Positions 16,365 to 27,026 of a DNA stretch of 41,233 nt are shown here, in pieces (the stretch's first letter is position 1; the number at the start of each line of letters is the position of its first letter). Below the pieces are notes generated by a model, which made no database searches, was not told the origin of the DNA, and saw only the letters and a list, made by a program, of their open reading frames with translations. The position numbers were made by a program, and so were the translations under genes. Origin of the DNA: Peptococcaceae bacterium (GTDB lineage: Bacteria > Bacillota > Desulfitobacteriia > Desulfitobacteriales > Syntrophobotulaceae); NCBI GenBank assembly GCA_012521215.1, contig JAAYMU010000157.1:1-41233 (forward strand), written 5' to 3'.

Positions 16365-18869
16365 ATGAATAGAAGATTTACCCAGAGAGCGGAGAGAGTT
16401 TTTTCCCTTTCGGAGAACATTGCTAGAAGTTTAGGTCATAAAGTTATCGGTACGGAGCATTTACTGCTTGCTCTTATTGAAGAGGGAGAAGGAATTGCGG
16501 CCAAAGCTTTGAAAGAATTAGGACTGGATTTTGAAAAAATAAAAAATAAAGTTATACAAATAACCGGTACTAATCCTGCCATTATCGGCGAAGTAGGTCT
16601 ATCCCCACGGGTGAAAAGAGTGATTCAGCTATCTATGGAAGAGGCTGCTCGCCAAGGGGTAAATTATGTAGGTACCGAGCATATTCTCTTAGGTTTAATT
16701 ATTGAAGGAGAAGGCATTGCCGCCCGAGTTTTGGCTGACCTAAAAGTAAAACCTGAAAAAGTCTGGGAGCAAGTCATTACTCTTTTGGGGGGCGAAGTGG
16801 AGGGAGTTCCGATGCCGGGTAGTGGGGCTGTTAGCCCTAAAACAGGACAAGCAAACAATACCCCAACTTTAAATGAATTTGGCCGGGACTTAACGGTCAT
16901 GGCGGTTGAGGGAAAACTGGATCCGGTTGTCGGCCGAGAAAATGAAATTGAGAGAGTTATTCAGGTATTAAGTCGCCGGACAAAGAATAACCCGGTTCTT
17001 ATTGGCGAACCCGGTGTTGGCAAAACAGCGATTGCCGAAGGTCTGGCCCAAAGAATAATTGACAATAAAGTCCCGGAAATTTTAGCTGATAAAAGAGTTT
17101 GTACCCTTGATCTGTCCTCTATGGTGGCAGGCACTAAATATCGTGGTGAATTCGAAGAAAGAATGAAAAAGGTCATGGAAGAGATCCGGGTAGCCGGTAA
17201 CGTTATCGTTTTTATAGACGAGCTTCACACTTTAATTGGTGCCGGAGCGGCGGAAGGTGCTATTGACGCGGCAAATATTTTGAAACCCGCCCTGGCTAGG
17301 GGTGAAATGCAATGTATTGGAGCCACGACTCTTGACGAGTATCGCAAACACATTGAACGCGATTCCGCTCTGGAAAGAAGGTTCCAGCCTATCCTGGTCG
17401 GAGAACCCACTACTGAGGAAGCTATGGCTATCCTTCAGGGCTTAAGGGACCGTTATGAAGCGCATCATCGGGTTAAAATCACCGATGAAGCCATTCAGGC
17501 TGCGGTCCGCCTTTCCGACAGATATATATCGGACAGATTTTTACCGGATAAAGCCATTGACCTAATCGATGAAGCTGCATCCAGAGTTCGTCTCCGCGGT
17601 TTCACAGCTCCTCCGGATATGAAAGAACTAGAGGAAATCATTGACAATCTCAAAAAGGAAAAAGAAGCAGCGGTTAAAAGGCAGGAGTTTGAAAAAGCGG
17701 CCCAAATCCGAGACGAAGAACAGAAAAAACAGCAAGAATTGGCCGAACTCCGTAATAATTGGGAGGAAGCCAGAGAGAAAGAAGTCATGGTAGTCGGTCC
17801 TGAGGATGTGGCCAATATTGTATCCAGTTGGACAGGGATTCCTGTAAACAAACTGGCCGAGGAAGAAAGCGAAAGGTTACTGCAATTAGAACAAATTCTC
17901 CATGAAAAAGTCATTGGTCAAAATGAAGCTGTGAGTGCCGTGGCTCGTTCGGTAAGGAGGGCCAGAGCCGGCCTAAAAGACCCCAAGAGGCCTATTGGTT
18001 CCTTTATCTTCCTAGGACCAACCGGTGTCGGTAAAACCCAGCTTGCCAGGACCTTGGCCGAAGCCTTATTCGGCGATGAAAATGCGCTGATCAGAATTGA
18101 TATGTCGGAGTACATGGAAAAACATGCTGTTTCCAGAATGGTGGGCTCACCTCCGGGGTATGTCGGTCATGATGAAGGCGGTCAATTGACAGAATTAGTG
18201 CGCAGGAAACCTTACAGTGTTATACTTTTTGACGAAATTGAAAAGGCCCATCCGGAAGTGTTTAATATTCTGCTCCAAGTACTTGAAGATGGTAGATTGA
18301 CTGATTCTAAAGGAAGAGTTGTTGATTTTCGCAACTGTGTAGTGATAATGACCTCTAACGTCGGAGCATCTTATCTAAAAAGGGAATCCCTGGGATTTGT
18401 CTCCAACCGCGATGAGGAAAGTGAACACAAAGCTATGAGTTCCAGAGTTATGGATGAATTGAAAAAAACTTTCCGGCCGGAGTTTCTGAACAGGGTGGAT
18501 GAAATGGTGGTCTTCCATCAGTTGAAGAAAGATGATCTGATTAAAATTACGGAAATATTAGTTAAGGATATTGGGCAGAGGCTTAAAGAACAAGAATACA
18601 GTCTGACTTTCACGCCTAAAGTACTGGAGTATATCGCTGAAGAAGGTAATGATCCCACCTTTGGAGCTCGTCCTCTGAGAAGGGCTATTCAAAAACTCAT
18701 CGAAGATCCGCTTTCCGAAAAGATTTTGGAAGGGAAGTTCAAGGCCGGTGACTCTATAAAAGTTGATTTCTCTAGAGGTAAGATCGTGTTTAAACTTCAA
18801 CAAACCGAAAAAGAAAAATCTTCTTCGACAGGCAGGAAAAAACAAGAAATCACTGAAGACAATCAATAA
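16365..18869 (+). CDS. clpC: ClpC, AAA+ unfoldase of the ClpCP protease
   Basis: An 834-residue Hsp100 protein. The Clp-N double repeat (about 1-143) binds adaptors and phospho-arginine. The first AAA+ domain has GEPGVGKT near 213 and [19 protein letters not shown]-containing middle domain lies at about 420-460. The second AAA+ domain has GPTGVGKT near 551 and [11 protein letters not shown], and a ClpB D2-small domain follows. It unfolds substrates for the ClpP peptidase, which is not in this window. It is cotranscribed with mcsB and ends with a polar, Lys/Ser-rich tail. Confidence 0.98.
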   Translation: MNRRFTQRAERVFSLSENIARSLGHKVIGTEHLLLALIEEGEGIAAKALKELGLDFEKIKNKVIQITGTNPAIIGEVGLSPRVKRVIQLSMEEAARQGVNYVGTEHILLGLIIEGEGIAARVLADLKVKPEKVWEQVITLLGGEVEGVPMPGSGAVSPKTGQANNTPTLNEFGRDLTVMAVEGKLDPVVGRENEIERVIQVLSRRTKNNPVLIGEPGVGKTAIAEGLAQRIIDNKVPEILADKRVCTLDLSSMVAGTKYRGEFEERMKKVMEEIRVAGNVIVFIDELHTLIGAGAAEGAIDAANILKPALARGEMQCIGATTLDEYRKHIERDSALERRFQPILVGEPTTEEAMAILQGLRDRYEAHHRVKITDEAIQAAVRLSDRYISDRFLPDKAIDLIDEAASRVRLRGFTAPPDMKELEEIIDNLKKEKEAAVKRQEFEKAAQIRDEEQKKQQELAELRNNWEEAREKEVMVVGPEDVANIVSSWTGIPVNKLAEEESERLLQLEQILHEKVIGQNEAVSAVARSVRRARAGLKDPKRPIGSFIFLGPTGVGKTQLARTLAEALFGDENALIRIDMSEYMEKHAVSRMVGSPPGYVGHDEGGQLTELVRRKPYSVILFDEIEKAHPEVFNILLQVLEDGRLTDSKGRVVDFRNCVVIMTSNVGASYLKRESLGFVSNRDEESEHKAMSSRVMDELKKTFRPEFLNRVDEMVVFHQLKKDDLIKITEILVKDIGQRLKEQEYSLTFTPKVLEYIAEEGNDPTFGARPLRRAIQKLIEDPLSEKILEGKFKAGDSIKVDFSRGKIVFKLQQTEKEKSSSTGRKKQEITEDNQ

Positions 18870-18913
18870 AGGTATGAACGATAAAGGAATTAAAGATACT
18901 AGGAGGATGTCTG

Positions 18914-20257
18914 TTGTCTAAGGCGAAAACGAAATTCTTCTGCTGTGAATGCGGCCAGGAGAGTGCCCGTTGGTTGGGACGTTGTCCCGGGTGCGGCGAA
19001 TGGAATACCTTAATCGAGGAACAGCTGACCAAGACAACCTCCGGAATTAGAATTAAGGGGGTCCCTGAAGCGACCCCCTTAACTCAAATTAATTCCCAGG
19101 AAGGTCAAAGAATAGATACTAAGAGTGTGGAATTAAACAGGGTGTTAGGTGGCGGAGTTGTAGCCGGGGCTTTTATTCTGTTAAGTGGCGAGCCCGGTAT
19201 AGGCAAATCCACGCTTTTTTTGCAAATGGCCGAATCTTTGTCCCATAGTACTGAGGTTTTATATGTTTCGGGAGAAGAGTCCGCCAGGCAAATTAAGCTC
19301 CGAGCCGACAGATTGAATATATGTTCTCCCCATGTACATATTCTGGCCGAAAACTCTTTGAACTCTGTACGTGAAGCAGTTCTAAGCCGGGACTATAAGA
19401 TTTTATTTATAGATTCCATCCAAACCATGGTACTTGATGAATTGCAGTCAGCACCGGGAAGCGTCAGCCAGATTAGAGAAGGTGCGGCTTATCTTTTGAG
19501 TCTGGCCAAGGAGAAAGAGATAACGGTCTTTTTAGCCGGTCATGTTACTAAAGACGGGTCTATTGCCGGACCCCGGGTTTTAGAACATATGGTGGATACT
19601 GTTTTATATTTCGAAGGGGATCAACACCATATTTTTAGGCTGCTTAGAACAGTTAAAAATCGTTTCGGTCCTGCCAACGAAATCGGGGTCTTCGAGATGA
19701 GAAACGACGGGTTAAAGGAAGTTGGCAACCCGTCTGCCTTGTTTGTAGGAGACGGTCTGCAGACAGCGCCGGGTTCGGCCGTAGCTGTTACCATGGAAGG
19801 GACAAGGCCTCTTTTGGTCGAAATCCAATCTTTGGTCACTTCCTCAGTCTATGCTCCGCCCCGCAGAACAGTAAATGGCATGGATTATCATCGGCTTTTG
19901 ATGTTACTGGCTGTCCTGGACAAAAAGACAAGCTGTTCCTTTGGAGCTAAGGATGTATTTATTAATATAGCCGGGGGGCTGGAAGTAAGTGAACCGGCAG
20001 CCGACTTAGCCGTGGTGGCGGCAATTATTTCCGGTTTAAAAGAAAAATCCCTGGCCGGGACTGCTTTTATCGGGGAATTGGGTTTAACAGGCGAGGTCAG
20101 AGGAGTATCTCAAATTGAGCAAAGACTAAAAGAAGCAGAAAAGTTCGGGTACAATCATGTCTTTATCCCGGAGGTAAATTTCAAGCGGCTGGGTGTAAAA
20201 AACAATAATATTTATGCCGTGCATACTATAGAACAAATTATAGAAATTTTTGACTAA
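18914..20257 (+). CDS. radA: RadA (Sms), DNA repair ATPase / branch-migration helicase
   Basis: A 447-residue protein. The N-terminal zinc finger has CCECG...CPGCG, the RecA-like ATPase has Walker A GEPGIGKS near 92, the RadA-specific KNRFG motif is near 248 (TVKNRFGPANEIGVFEM), and a C-terminal Lon-protease-like domain (about 290-447) completes the usual layout. It promotes branch migration of recombination intermediates. It starts at TTG seven bases after AGGAGG, 44 bases behind clpC. In many Firmicutes disA follows; here a minus-strand gene does. Confidence 0.97.
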   Translation: MSKAKTKFFCCECGQESARWLGRCPGCGEWNTLIEEQLTKTTSGIRIKGVPEATPLTQINSQEGQRIDTKSVELNRVLGGGVVAGAFILLSGEPGIGKSTLFLQMAESLSHSTEVLYVSGEESARQIKLRADRLNICSPHVHILAENSLNSVREAVLSRDYKILFIDSIQTMVLDELQSAPGSVSQIREGAAYLLSLAKEKEITVFLAGHVTKDGSIAGPRVLEHMVDTVLYFEGDQHHIFRLLRTVKNRFGPANEIGVFEMRNDGLKEVGNPSALFVGDGLQTAPGSAVAVTMEGTRPLLVEIQSLVTSSVYAPPRRTVNGMDYHRLLMLLAVLDKKTSCSFGAKDVFINIAGGLEVSEPAADLAVVAAIISGLKEKSLAGTAFIGELGLTGEVRGVSQIEQRLKEAEKFGYNHVFIPEVNFKRLGVKNNNIYAVHTIEQIIEIFD

Positions 20258-20372
20258 AAATAAAAGACTTGCTATAAGCAAGCCAACACATTCTGCATAA
20301 ATGCCGTTTACATTTAGTCAGCGGCAGTTAAGTAGAACTATTATAAAAATTCTAATTCATTTTTAAGGAATT

Positions 20373-20765
20373 TCATCTAAGATTATATACAGTAAGCGTT
20401 TTTAGTTTTTCTTCTTCTTTTTTCAGCACCTCACCAATGGAGATGCCCAAAGTGTTGGCTAAAGCGGCCAGATAAAAAAACTGTTTACCTAGCTCGGTTT
20501 CGACCATTTCTTTGCAATTTGGGCATAATACCCCTCTAAGATGGCTGTTCAAGATGAATTTTAGATCGGCTAAAGTAGCGTTTTCCGGGATAGTGCTTTT
20601 TTCGGCTTCAATAGCAATACAACCGCAGGAGGTAACGGCTTTGACCACAGCCCTATTCACTCTGGCGGAAGATTCCTGTATTTTCGAAATAATGTCGAGA
20701 ATACTTTGATGCCGGATAAGCATGGAATCAACGGTCTTCTGAAAATCATCATGGGTAGGAATCAT
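20373..20765 (-). CDS. Conserved-looking small protein with CxC and CxxC motifs, function unknown
   Basis: A 130-residue soluble protein, largely helical. RVNRAVVKAVTSCGCIAIEAEK lies near the middle and HLRGVLCPNCKEMVETELGK follows, so four Cys could bind zinc. The C-terminal half (LGKQFFYLAALANTLGISIGEVLKKEEEKLKTL) resembles a MazG-like helical stretch. I recall similar proteins near radA/disA in Clostridia but cannot give a family name safely. It has its own excellent promoter and a GGAAAGGAG ribosome site, and is transcribed against radA. It stands where disA is expected. Confidence 0.82.
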   Translation of the reverse strand: MIPTHDDFQKTVDSMLIRHQSILDIISKIQESSARVNRAVVKAVTSCGCIAIEAEKSTIPENATLADLKFILNSHLRGVLCPNCKEMVETELGKQFFYLAALANTLGISIGEVLKKEEEKLKTLTVYNLR

Positions 20766-20792
20766 TAACTAGCACTCCTTTCCGTCAATTCA

Positions 20793-20822
20793 ATTATAGA
20801 CAGCTTAATCAATTATTGTCAA
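20793..20822 (-). promoter_or_regulatory. Sigma-A promoter of the 20373-20765 gene
   Basis: TTGACA (20822-20817) and TATAAT (20798-20793), both perfect, at 18-base spacing on the minus strand. About 28 bases separate the -10 box from the start codon. Confidence 0.85.
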
Positions 20823-20906
20823 TTTAAGAGCATGAAGAAAACTTAACAATCGAAGATAATTATAGTACTTTTTTGTCGTTTGCTTTTCAGGCCTTAGGCT
20901 ACCTGT

Positions 20907-20912
20907 TATAAT
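20907..20912 (+). promoter_or_regulatory. Possible -10 element for the PIN/TRAM-ispD-ispF unit
   Basis: TATAAT at 20907-20912 lies about 105 bases before the PIN/TRAM gene. The -35 region is only a weak match (TTTTCA at 17-base spacing). It is the best candidate in the gap after the divergent gene. Confidence 0.4.
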
Positions 20913-21018
20913 TATTATTAGTAAGAAGCGAGTCATTAAATTAGCCTTACTCAAATTGTAACCAGCTCAAGTATAAGGACCGGTTTTTTTAGCCAGAATA
21001 TAGAAAGGAGGTGGTTTA

Positions 21019-22179
21019 ATGATTCATAGGATAGTTCATGCAATCATTACTTTGATCATTGCTTCCTTGGGAATATTCTTAGATAGTTTTCTTATGGACA
21101 TAATCAGCATTGAACAATTAAGTGCGAGTCTAGGGTTTCCTATTAAATTATTTTGGACTTATATCTTTTCCTTTATATTATTTGGGGTTATTGGTTTTCT
21201 GCTTGCCCCGTCTATCATGAAACTTTTTGTTGGACTTTTCAAATGGCTGGAAAGTAAGCTTACTAGAACTCCGGTTCATGACTTAATCGGTGGATCAATA
21301 GGTATAATCATCGGTTTGCTTATTGCCAGGCTATTAAGCGGTTCTTTAACAGATATACCCTATGTCGGACCTGCTCTTGCGGTAGCTATCAGTGTATTTT
21401 TGGGTTATGTGGGTTTAGTTATTGGAGTTAAACGCAAGGAAGACCTTTTTGCGTTTTTTAATTTTTTTCCTAAATTCAAAATGGAGAAAGGTGAAAAGCA
21501 AAAAGAATTCAAAACTCAAACTAAACAAAACAATCTTGGTTACAAAGTGCTTGATACCAGTGTAATTATAGACGGACGAATAGCCGACATTGTTAAAACC
21601 GGATTTCTGGAAGGAGTACTTCTTATACCTGGCTTTATTCTCGAAGAACTCCGACATATTGCCGATTCCTCAGATATGCTTAAACGTAACCGTGGCCGAA
21701 GGGGTCTTGATATTCTAAATCAAATTTCTAAAGAATCGGCCATAAAAGTGGAAATCTTCGAAGGAGATTTTGAAGATATTACGGAAGTAGACAGTAAACT
21801 TTTGAAACTGGCCAGTACCATGGGTATTCCTATTTTAACCAACGATTATAATCTTAATAAAGTAGCAGAGCTACAGGGCATAAAAGTTCTGAATATCAAC
21901 GAACTGGCTAATGCCGTGAAGCCTGTAGTTCTTCCGGGTGAAGAAATGAATGTTCAGGTTATGAAAGAAGGTAAAGAAGCGGGACAAGGGGTGGCCTATT
22001 TAGATGACGGCACCATGGTCGTTATTGACAGCGGACGCCGTTATATCGGGCAACATACCACTGTCCTGGTCACTACTGTATTGCAAACAGCTGCCGGCAG
22101 GATGATATTTGCGAAACCTAAAGGTATGATGGAAAAATCCCCGGAGGAGTATTCACATGAGTATAATGCGTTTGGCTAA
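21019..22179 (+). CDS. yacL: PIN/TRAM-domain membrane protein (YacL type)
   Basis: A 386-residue protein with four N-terminal membrane helices (about 1-140), then a PIN-type nuclease domain (VLDTSVIIDGRIADI, with acidic metal-binding residues, and PILTNDYNLNKVAEL), then a C-terminal TRAM domain (about 310-375) that binds RNA. The family sits next to disA/ispD in Firmicutes and its cellular substrate is not established. The ribosome site GAAAGGAGGTGG precedes the ATG. The 3' end overlaps ispD by 23 bases. Confidence 0.94.
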   Translation: MIHRIVHAIITLIIASLGIFLDSFLMDIISIEQLSASLGFPIKLFWTYIFSFILFGVIGFLLAPSIMKLFVGLFKWLESKLTRTPVHDLIGGSIGIIIGLLIARLLSGSLTDIPYVGPALAVAISVFLGYVGLVIGVKRKEDLFAFFNFFPKFKMEKGEKQKEFKTQTKQNNLGYKVLDTSVIIDGRIADIVKTGFLEGVLLIPGFILEELRHIADSSDMLKRNRGRRGLDILNQISKESAIKVEIFEGDFEDITEVDSKLLKLASTMGIPILTNDYNLNKVAELQGIKVLNINELANAVKPVVLPGEEMNVQVMKEGKEAGQGVAYLDDGTMVVIDSGRRYIGQHTTVLVTTVLQTAAGRMIFAKPKGMMEKSPEEYSHEYNAFG

Positions 22180-22894
22180 GATATGTGCTATAGTACCTGC
22201 CGCCGGACAGGGCCAAAGGATGGGGGGCCAAGGCAATAAGCTTTTGCTTAAACTTGCCGGGACCCCTGTTCTTCTTTACGTTTTAAGAACATTGGAGCAA
22301 TGTCCTTATATTTCGGACATTATTCTTCCGGCGACTGAGCATGATATTCCGAAAATAGCGGAAATTGTACACCAAAACGGTATCAGCAAAGTCAGAGCTA
22401 TTGTCCGGGGCGGCAAGGAAAGACAGGAATCCGTCTACCTTGCCCTTCAGGCTGTAGATTCTCAAACCGACAGGATTGTTATCCATGACGGAGCAAGACC
22501 CTTGTTGACTGTTCAAGAATTAAATAATTTTTTGGAACAAGCTGCCTTTTATGAGGCTGCGGTCATGGCGGTTAAACCAAAAGATACCATCAAGCTAGTC
22601 GATAAAGAGGCCTGGGCGGTAAAAACCCTTGTCCGAGACGAATTGTGCGCGGTTCAAACACCTCAGGTTTTTGACAGGGTACTTTTGGAAAAGGTGCACA
22701 AGCTGGCTCAAGAGTGCCAGTACTATACTACCGATGATTCCTCTTTGCTGGAATGGCGGGGCCACAGGGTAAAAGTATTAAGTGGCTCTTATGAAAATAT
22801 AAAAGTAACAACTCCTGAGGATATGCTGTTGGCTGAACTAATTCTCCGACAGCGATCCTCCTTGTCTGATAAGGGTGATGATGTTAAAGCATGA
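22157..22894 (+). CDS. ispD: IspD, 2-C-methyl-D-erythritol 4-phosphate cytidylyltransferase
   Basis: A 245-residue enzyme of the non-mevalonate (MEP) isoprenoid pathway that joins CTP and MEP. The N-terminal nucleotide loop VPAAGQGQRMGGQGNK, VRGGKERQESVYLAL, VIHDGARPL, and the C-terminal TDDSSLLEWRGHRVKVLSGSYENIKVTTPEDM are all diagnostic. The start codon lies inside the PIN/TRAM gene in another frame, with GGAGGAG before it, so translation is coupled. ispF follows after 27 bases. Confidence 0.97.
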   Translation: MSIMRLAKICAIVPAAGQGQRMGGQGNKLLLKLAGTPVLLYVLRTLEQCPYISDIILPATEHDIPKIAEIVHQNGISKVRAIVRGGKERQESVYLALQAVDSQTDRIVIHDGARPLLTVQELNNFLEQAAFYEAAVMAVKPKDTIKLVDKEAWAVKTLVRDELCAVQTPQVFDRVLLEKVHKLAQECQYYTTDDSSLLEWRGHRVKVLSGSYENIKVTTPEDMLLAELILRQRSSLSDKGDDVKA

Positions 22895-22921
22895 TGATGC
22901 TAAAAAGGATGATGTTCATTT

Positions 22922-23395
22922 ATGAGAATAGGAATAGGGTATGATGTTCATAAATTGGTGGAAGGACGGCCATTAATTCTGGGCGGGGTTGTCATCCCAC
23001 ATACCAAGGGCCTGCTTGGTCATTCCGACGCGGACGTACTTGTGCACGCTGTTATGGATGCGCTGCTCGGGGCCTGCGCCCTAGGGGACATTGGGCGTCA
23101 TTTTCCTGATTCCGCTCAACAATATAAGGGAATTTCCAGCCTAAAACTTTTGAGCGAGGTTAAGAATCTTGTTGAGGATCAGGGGTTTAAATTGGGTAAT
23201 CTGGACAGTATTATTATCGCTCAGCGCCCCAAGCTTAATCCTTATCTGGACGAGATGAGATTAAATATGGCCAAAGTATTGAATACTGACCTTAGAAACA
23301 TTTCAGTTAAAGCAACAACAACCGAACAATTAGGATTTGAAGGCAGGGAAGAAGGCATTTCAGCCCAGGCTGTTGTTTGTCTAATACCAACCTAA
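22922..23395 (+). CDS. ispF: IspF, 2-C-methyl-D-erythritol 2,4-cyclodiphosphate synthase
   Basis: A 157-residue trimeric Zn enzyme, two steps after IspD in the MEP pathway. The metal ligands are in GYDVHKL and [18 protein letters not shown], with GDIGRHFPD and the C-terminal [17 protein letters not shown] typical of the family. It is adjacent to ispD, as is usual. Confidence 0.97.
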   Translation: MRIGIGYDVHKLVEGRPLILGGVVIPHTKGLLGHSDADVLVHAVMDALLGACALGDIGRHFPDSAQQYKGISSLKLLSEVKNLVEDQGFKLGNLDSIIIAQRPKLNPYLDEMRLNMAKVLNTDLRNISVKATTTEQLGFEGREEGISAQAVVCLIPT

Positions 23396-23522
23396 ACTGC
23401 TATAATTGGAATCAGACTCCCACGTAGCCTTTGATGCCACCATCAGTATGGAAATTTAGTGAGTCTATGGCTAATGCTGGGCTTAAATATTGTTTAATAT
23501 TATAGAAGTGAGGTTAAAAGTA

Positions 23523-24992
23523 ATGTCCGTTAGAGTAAGATTTGCACCCAGTCCGACCGGACCTCTTCATATTGGAGGAGCCAGATCGGCTCTATTTAAT
23601 TATTTGTTTGCCGCCGGTAAGGACGGAACTTTTATTTTAAGGATAGAAGATACTGACCTGGAAAGGTCAAGCCGCGAATCGGAGATAGGCATTATCGATG
23701 CCTTGCGTCGCTTAGGAATCAACTGGGACGAAGGCATTGAGGTCGGAGGGGATAATGGCCCCTATCGGCAAACGGAAAGACTTAATATTTATAGACAATA
23801 TACGGAAAAGCTCCTGGCTGCAGGCCAGGCCTACTATTGCTACTGCACGGAAGAAGAGTTGGAACAAGAAAGGCAGGAGCTTATGGCCCGGGGGGAAACA
23901 CCGCGTTATTTGGGCAAATGTCGTGATTTGACTGCTGAACAGCGCCGGGAGCTTGAGGCTCAGGGACGCAAACCCGTGGTTAGATTTAAAGTCCCGGCAG
24001 GCCGTGAGATAGTCATTAATGACCTTGTGCGCGGTAAAGTTGTGTTTGAGAGCGATGGGATTGGGGATTATATTATTGTCAAATCCGACGGTATACCAAC
24101 CTATAATTATGCTGTAGTTATAGATGACCTTTTGATGAAGATAACTCATGTTATCCGGGGAGAAGAACACTTGTCCAATACGCCGCGCCAGGTGTTAATC
24201 TATGAAGCCCTAGGTATAAAGGTGCCGGATTTTGCCCATATCTCCCTCATTTTAAATAGCGAAGGACGCAAGATGAGCAAACGTGACGGCGACACGGCAA
24301 TTGTTGATTATTTCAACAAAGGCTATCTTCCCCAAGCGCTAGTTAACTTTATTGCCCTGCTGGGCTGGTCTCCGTCAGGAGAACAAGAATTTTTCTCTAT
24401 GGAAGAACTGATTAAAGAATTTTCCCTGGAGAAAGTCTCCAAAAGCCCTGCTGTCTTCGATCTTAATAAATTGAACCATATTAATTCTTACTATCTAAAG
24501 CAAACTCCGCTTGAGGATTTGATTGACTTAGCCCTGCCCTTTTTAAGAGCCGAAGGCCTTTTTAACGGGGGAGATATTCTTAGCGAGGAGCAGAGACAGT
24601 GGATAGCTACTTTCCTGAAAGCGGTCAGGGAGAAAATAAATAATCTCAGTGAAATCAGAGATTATATTAAGTTCTTTACCGGCGAGGAAGTGGATGTAAC
24701 AGATGAAGAGGCTAAACAAATTTTACAAGCACCGACCGTTCCGGCTGTACTTAAACTCCTTCGGGAAAAAGTGCATTCTACCTCGGAACTTGATTCGCCG
24801 GCGGCCAAAACCATCTTAAAACAAATTGGTAAAGAATTAAAACTTAAAGGCAGAGATGTCTTTATGCCGATACGTATTGCCCTTACAGGCCAAATGCACG
24901 GCCCTGATCTTGATGCCATACTTGCCCTTTTGGGCCCAAATAGTATAGAACAAAGATTAAATAAGACTGCCAAGTATTTAAAGCAAGATTAG
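23523..24992 (+). CDS. gltX: Glutamyl-tRNA synthetase (GltX)
   Basis: A 489-residue class Ib synthetase that charges tRNA-Glu (and possibly tRNA-Gln in the indirect route). The HIGH-type motif is PTGPLHIGGARSAL at the N terminus and the KMSKS-type motif is GRKMSKRDGDTAI. A helical anticodon-binding region covers the last third. The ATG at 23523 with GTGAGG upstream gives the standard N terminus MSVRVRFAPSPTG; the frame is open to 23490 but the extra residues are not family-like. No T-box leader is seen in the 127-base gap before it. Confidence 0.97.
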   Translation: MSVRVRFAPSPTGPLHIGGARSALFNYLFAAGKDGTFILRIEDTDLERSSRESEIGIIDALRRLGINWDEGIEVGGDNGPYRQTERLNIYRQYTEKLLAAGQAYYCYCTEEELEQERQELMARGETPRYLGKCRDLTAEQRRELEAQGRKPVVRFKVPAGREIVINDLVRGKVVFESDGIGDYIIVKSDGIPTYNYAVVIDDLLMKITHVIRGEEHLSNTPRQVLIYEALGIKVPDFAHISLILNSEGRKMSKRDGDTAIVDYFNKGYLPQALVNFIALLGWSPSGEQEFFSMEELIKEFSLEKVSKSPAVFDLNKLNHINSYYLKQTPLEDLIDLALPFLRAEGLFNGGDILSEEQRQWIATFLKAVREKINNLSEIRDYIKFFTGEEVDVTDEEAKQILQAPTVPAVLKLLREKVHSTSELDSPAAKTILKQIGKELKLKGRDVFMPIRIALTGQMHGPDLDAILALLGPNSIEQRLNKTAKYLKQD

Positions 24993-25077
24993 GCTAGACT
25001 CTAGAAGGACCGGTAGCATAGAGTTTGGATTAGGTTTATAGAAAAAAGCATTAAAAGACTAAGGAGGAAGTTGCGCG

Positions 25078-26526
25078 ATGGCCATCAGACTGTATAATAC
25101 CATGACCCGCCGCAAAGAAGACTTTATTCCTAGGGAACCCGGAAAAGTGGCCATTTATGCTTGCGGACCGACAACCTATAATTTTTTTCACTTAGGTAAT
25201 GCCCGCATGCTGGTTGTTTTTGATATGGTCAGGCGTTATTTGCAATACAGAGGATATCAGGTTACCTATGTTCAGAATTTTACCGATGTTGACGATAAGA
25301 TTATTAACAGAGCGGACGAAGAAGGCTGCAATCCCATGGAGCTGGCTCAAAGATATATCGATGAATATTATAAGGATGCCGCCTCTTTAAACATTCTCAA
25401 GGCTGATGTACATCCTAAAGCTACGGAACATATTCAGGACATGATCGCCCTTATCGAGAAATTAGAAAAAAAAGGACTGGCCTATAATGTTGATGGTGAT
25501 GTTTATTTTGCTGTAGAACGGTTCCCCGGTTACGGCAAGCTCTCCGGCAGGACCCTTGAAGATATGCAGGCTGGAGCCAGAGTGGAAGTTGATGAAAAAA
25601 AACAAAACCCTCTGGACTTTGCTCTGTGGAAAAAGGCTAAAGAAGGCGAGCCTTCCTGGGAGAGCCCCTGGGGAAAAGGCCGGCCGGGCTGGCATATCGA
25701 ATGTTCGGCTATGTCGCTCAAGTACCTGGGTCCGGGATTTGACATCCATGGCGGGGGCGGAGACTTAATCTTCCCGCACCATGAGAATGAAATTGCTCAG
25801 TCCGAGGGATGCCTGGACGGACAACAATTCGCCAAATATTGGGTACACAATGCCTTTATTACCGTTAACCAGGAAAAGATGTCCAAATCACTGGGAAACT
25901 TTTTCTTGGTCCGGGAAGTACTGGAAAAATTTCCCGGCGAAGTCATCCGTTTCTATCTTCTCGGTACTCATTATCGCAGTCCCTTGGATTTTGACCATGA
26001 TAAATTGGTTATGGCCTCCAAGGGTTTAGAAAGACTGAAAAACAGTGTTCGCCTGGCCAAAGAGGCTCTCGCCAAAGGGCTGCCCACACCTAACCGTCCC
26101 CTTGGCTCTTTGCCCCAGGTAGAGGACGAGTTGCTTAAAGCGGTCGCAGCAGCCAAAGAGGGTTTTATTGAGGCTATGGATGACGATTTTAATTCGGCTC
26201 AAGCTTATGCGGCTTTGTTCGAAATCGCTAAACATATCAATACCTATTTGGCCGGAGAAAACAATCAAGCCTATGCTTTGACTGAAGCGGTTGCTACCTT
26301 GGAAGAGCTGGCCGGAGTTCTTGGCTTTAACCTGGGAGCAGAGAATGAAGCTCAGTCGGAGACGGCGGAAAAACTGTCTCGGGTTATGGATCTGCTTTTG
26401 GAGATCAGAGTTAAGGCTCGCCAACAGAAGGATTGGGCGACTGCGGATTTGATTCGGGATAAAATGAAGGAAATCGGTATTACGATTGAAGATACTCCTG
26501 AAGGAAGCAGATGGTATTTTAAATAA
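25078..26526 (+). CDS. cysS: Cysteinyl-tRNA synthetase (CysS)
   Basis: A 482-residue class Ia synthetase. The first Zn Cys is in YACGPT, HFLGNARM-type HIGH appears as HLGNARM, the Zn-binding IECSAMS and [11 protein letters not shown] follow, and EKMSKSLGN is the KMSKS loop. The C-terminal helical DALR-type domain ends with the usual [10 protein letters not shown]. The ribosome site AAGGAGGAAG precedes the ATG. In many relatives cysE lies between gltX and cysS; here only 85 bases do. Confidence 0.97.
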   Translation: MAIRLYNTMTRRKEDFIPREPGKVAIYACGPTTYNFFHLGNARMLVVFDMVRRYLQYRGYQVTYVQNFTDVDDKIINRADEEGCNPMELAQRYIDEYYKDAASLNILKADVHPKATEHIQDMIALIEKLEKKGLAYNVDGDVYFAVERFPGYGKLSGRTLEDMQAGARVEVDEKKQNPLDFALWKKAKEGEPSWESPWGKGRPGWHIECSAMSLKYLGPGFDIHGGGGDLIFPHHENEIAQSEGCLDGQQFAKYWVHNAFITVNQEKMSKSLGNFFLVREVLEKFPGEVIRFYLLGTHYRSPLDFDHDKLVMASKGLERLKNSVRLAKEALAKGLPTPNRPLGSLPQVEDELLKAVAAAKEGFIEAMDDDFNSAQAYAALFEIAKHINTYLAGENNQAYALTEAVATLEELAGVLGFNLGAENEAQSETAEKLSRVMDLLLEIRVKARQQKDWATADLIRDKMKEIGITIEDTPEGSRWYFK

Positions 26527-26558
26527 ACAAGGAAAGGGAACATAAGGAAGGGAACAAA

Positions 26559-26987
26559 TTGACATATTATCCGCCCGCAAAAATTAATAAGAAATGGCAG
26601 GATATTAATATCTTGCTGCTTGCCTATCTGGGAGACGGAGTTTATGAACTTTGGGTAAGAAAGCACCTTATAGAACAGGGACTGGCCAAAGTTGATGAGC
26701 TACACAAAAAGACCACCTATTATGTTCAAGCCAAAACCCAGGCTGCCATCTTGAAAGAGCTTATGGCGGATTTGGATGAAACCGAAACCAGCGTAGTCTT
26801 AAGAGGACGCAATGCCAAAGGCCATTATCCTCGCAATGTAAGCGTTGTAACTTATCGTCATGCCACCGCTTTTGAAGCCCTGGTCGGCTATTGGTACCTA
26901 ACGGGCAATTTGGAGCGTATGACTGATATATTTAGCAGAATTGACGGTATCTTAGAGAAATTGCCGGCGGTTAATGTTGACTCCTGA
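26559..26987 (+). CDS. mrnC: Mini-ribonuclease III (MrnC)
   Basis: A 142-residue RNase III catalytic domain without a dsRNA-binding domain, which trims 23S rRNA precursor ends. LLAYLGDGVYELWVRKHL carries the catalytic Asp, RGRNAKGHYPRNVSVVTYRHATAFEALVGYWYL the second metal site. The start is TTG with AGGAAGGGA upstream. It follows cysS by 32 bases, the usual neighbour. Confidence 0.95.
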   Translation: MTYYPPAKINKKWQDINILLLAYLGDGVYELWVRKHLIEQGLAKVDELHKKTTYYVQAKTQAAILKELMADLDETETSVVLRGRNAKGHYPRNVSVVTYRHATAFEALVGYWYLTGNLERMTDIFSRIDGILEKLPAVNVDS

Positions 26988-27026
26988 TAGGACTTTTGCT
27001 TGATTATAGTGAAAGGAATAATCTTT

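Noticed and set aside
17495-17914. 139-residue frame antisense to clpC
   Set aside because: Shadow of clpC; Ser/Leu-rich product with no ribosome site or recognisable domain.
23396-23522. T-box leader before gltX
   Set aside because: The 127-base gap lacks the T-box core sequence and a terminator/antiterminator pair.
26026-26580. 184-residue frame antisense to cysS
   Set aside because: Shadow frame over a clear cysS; no domain signature.
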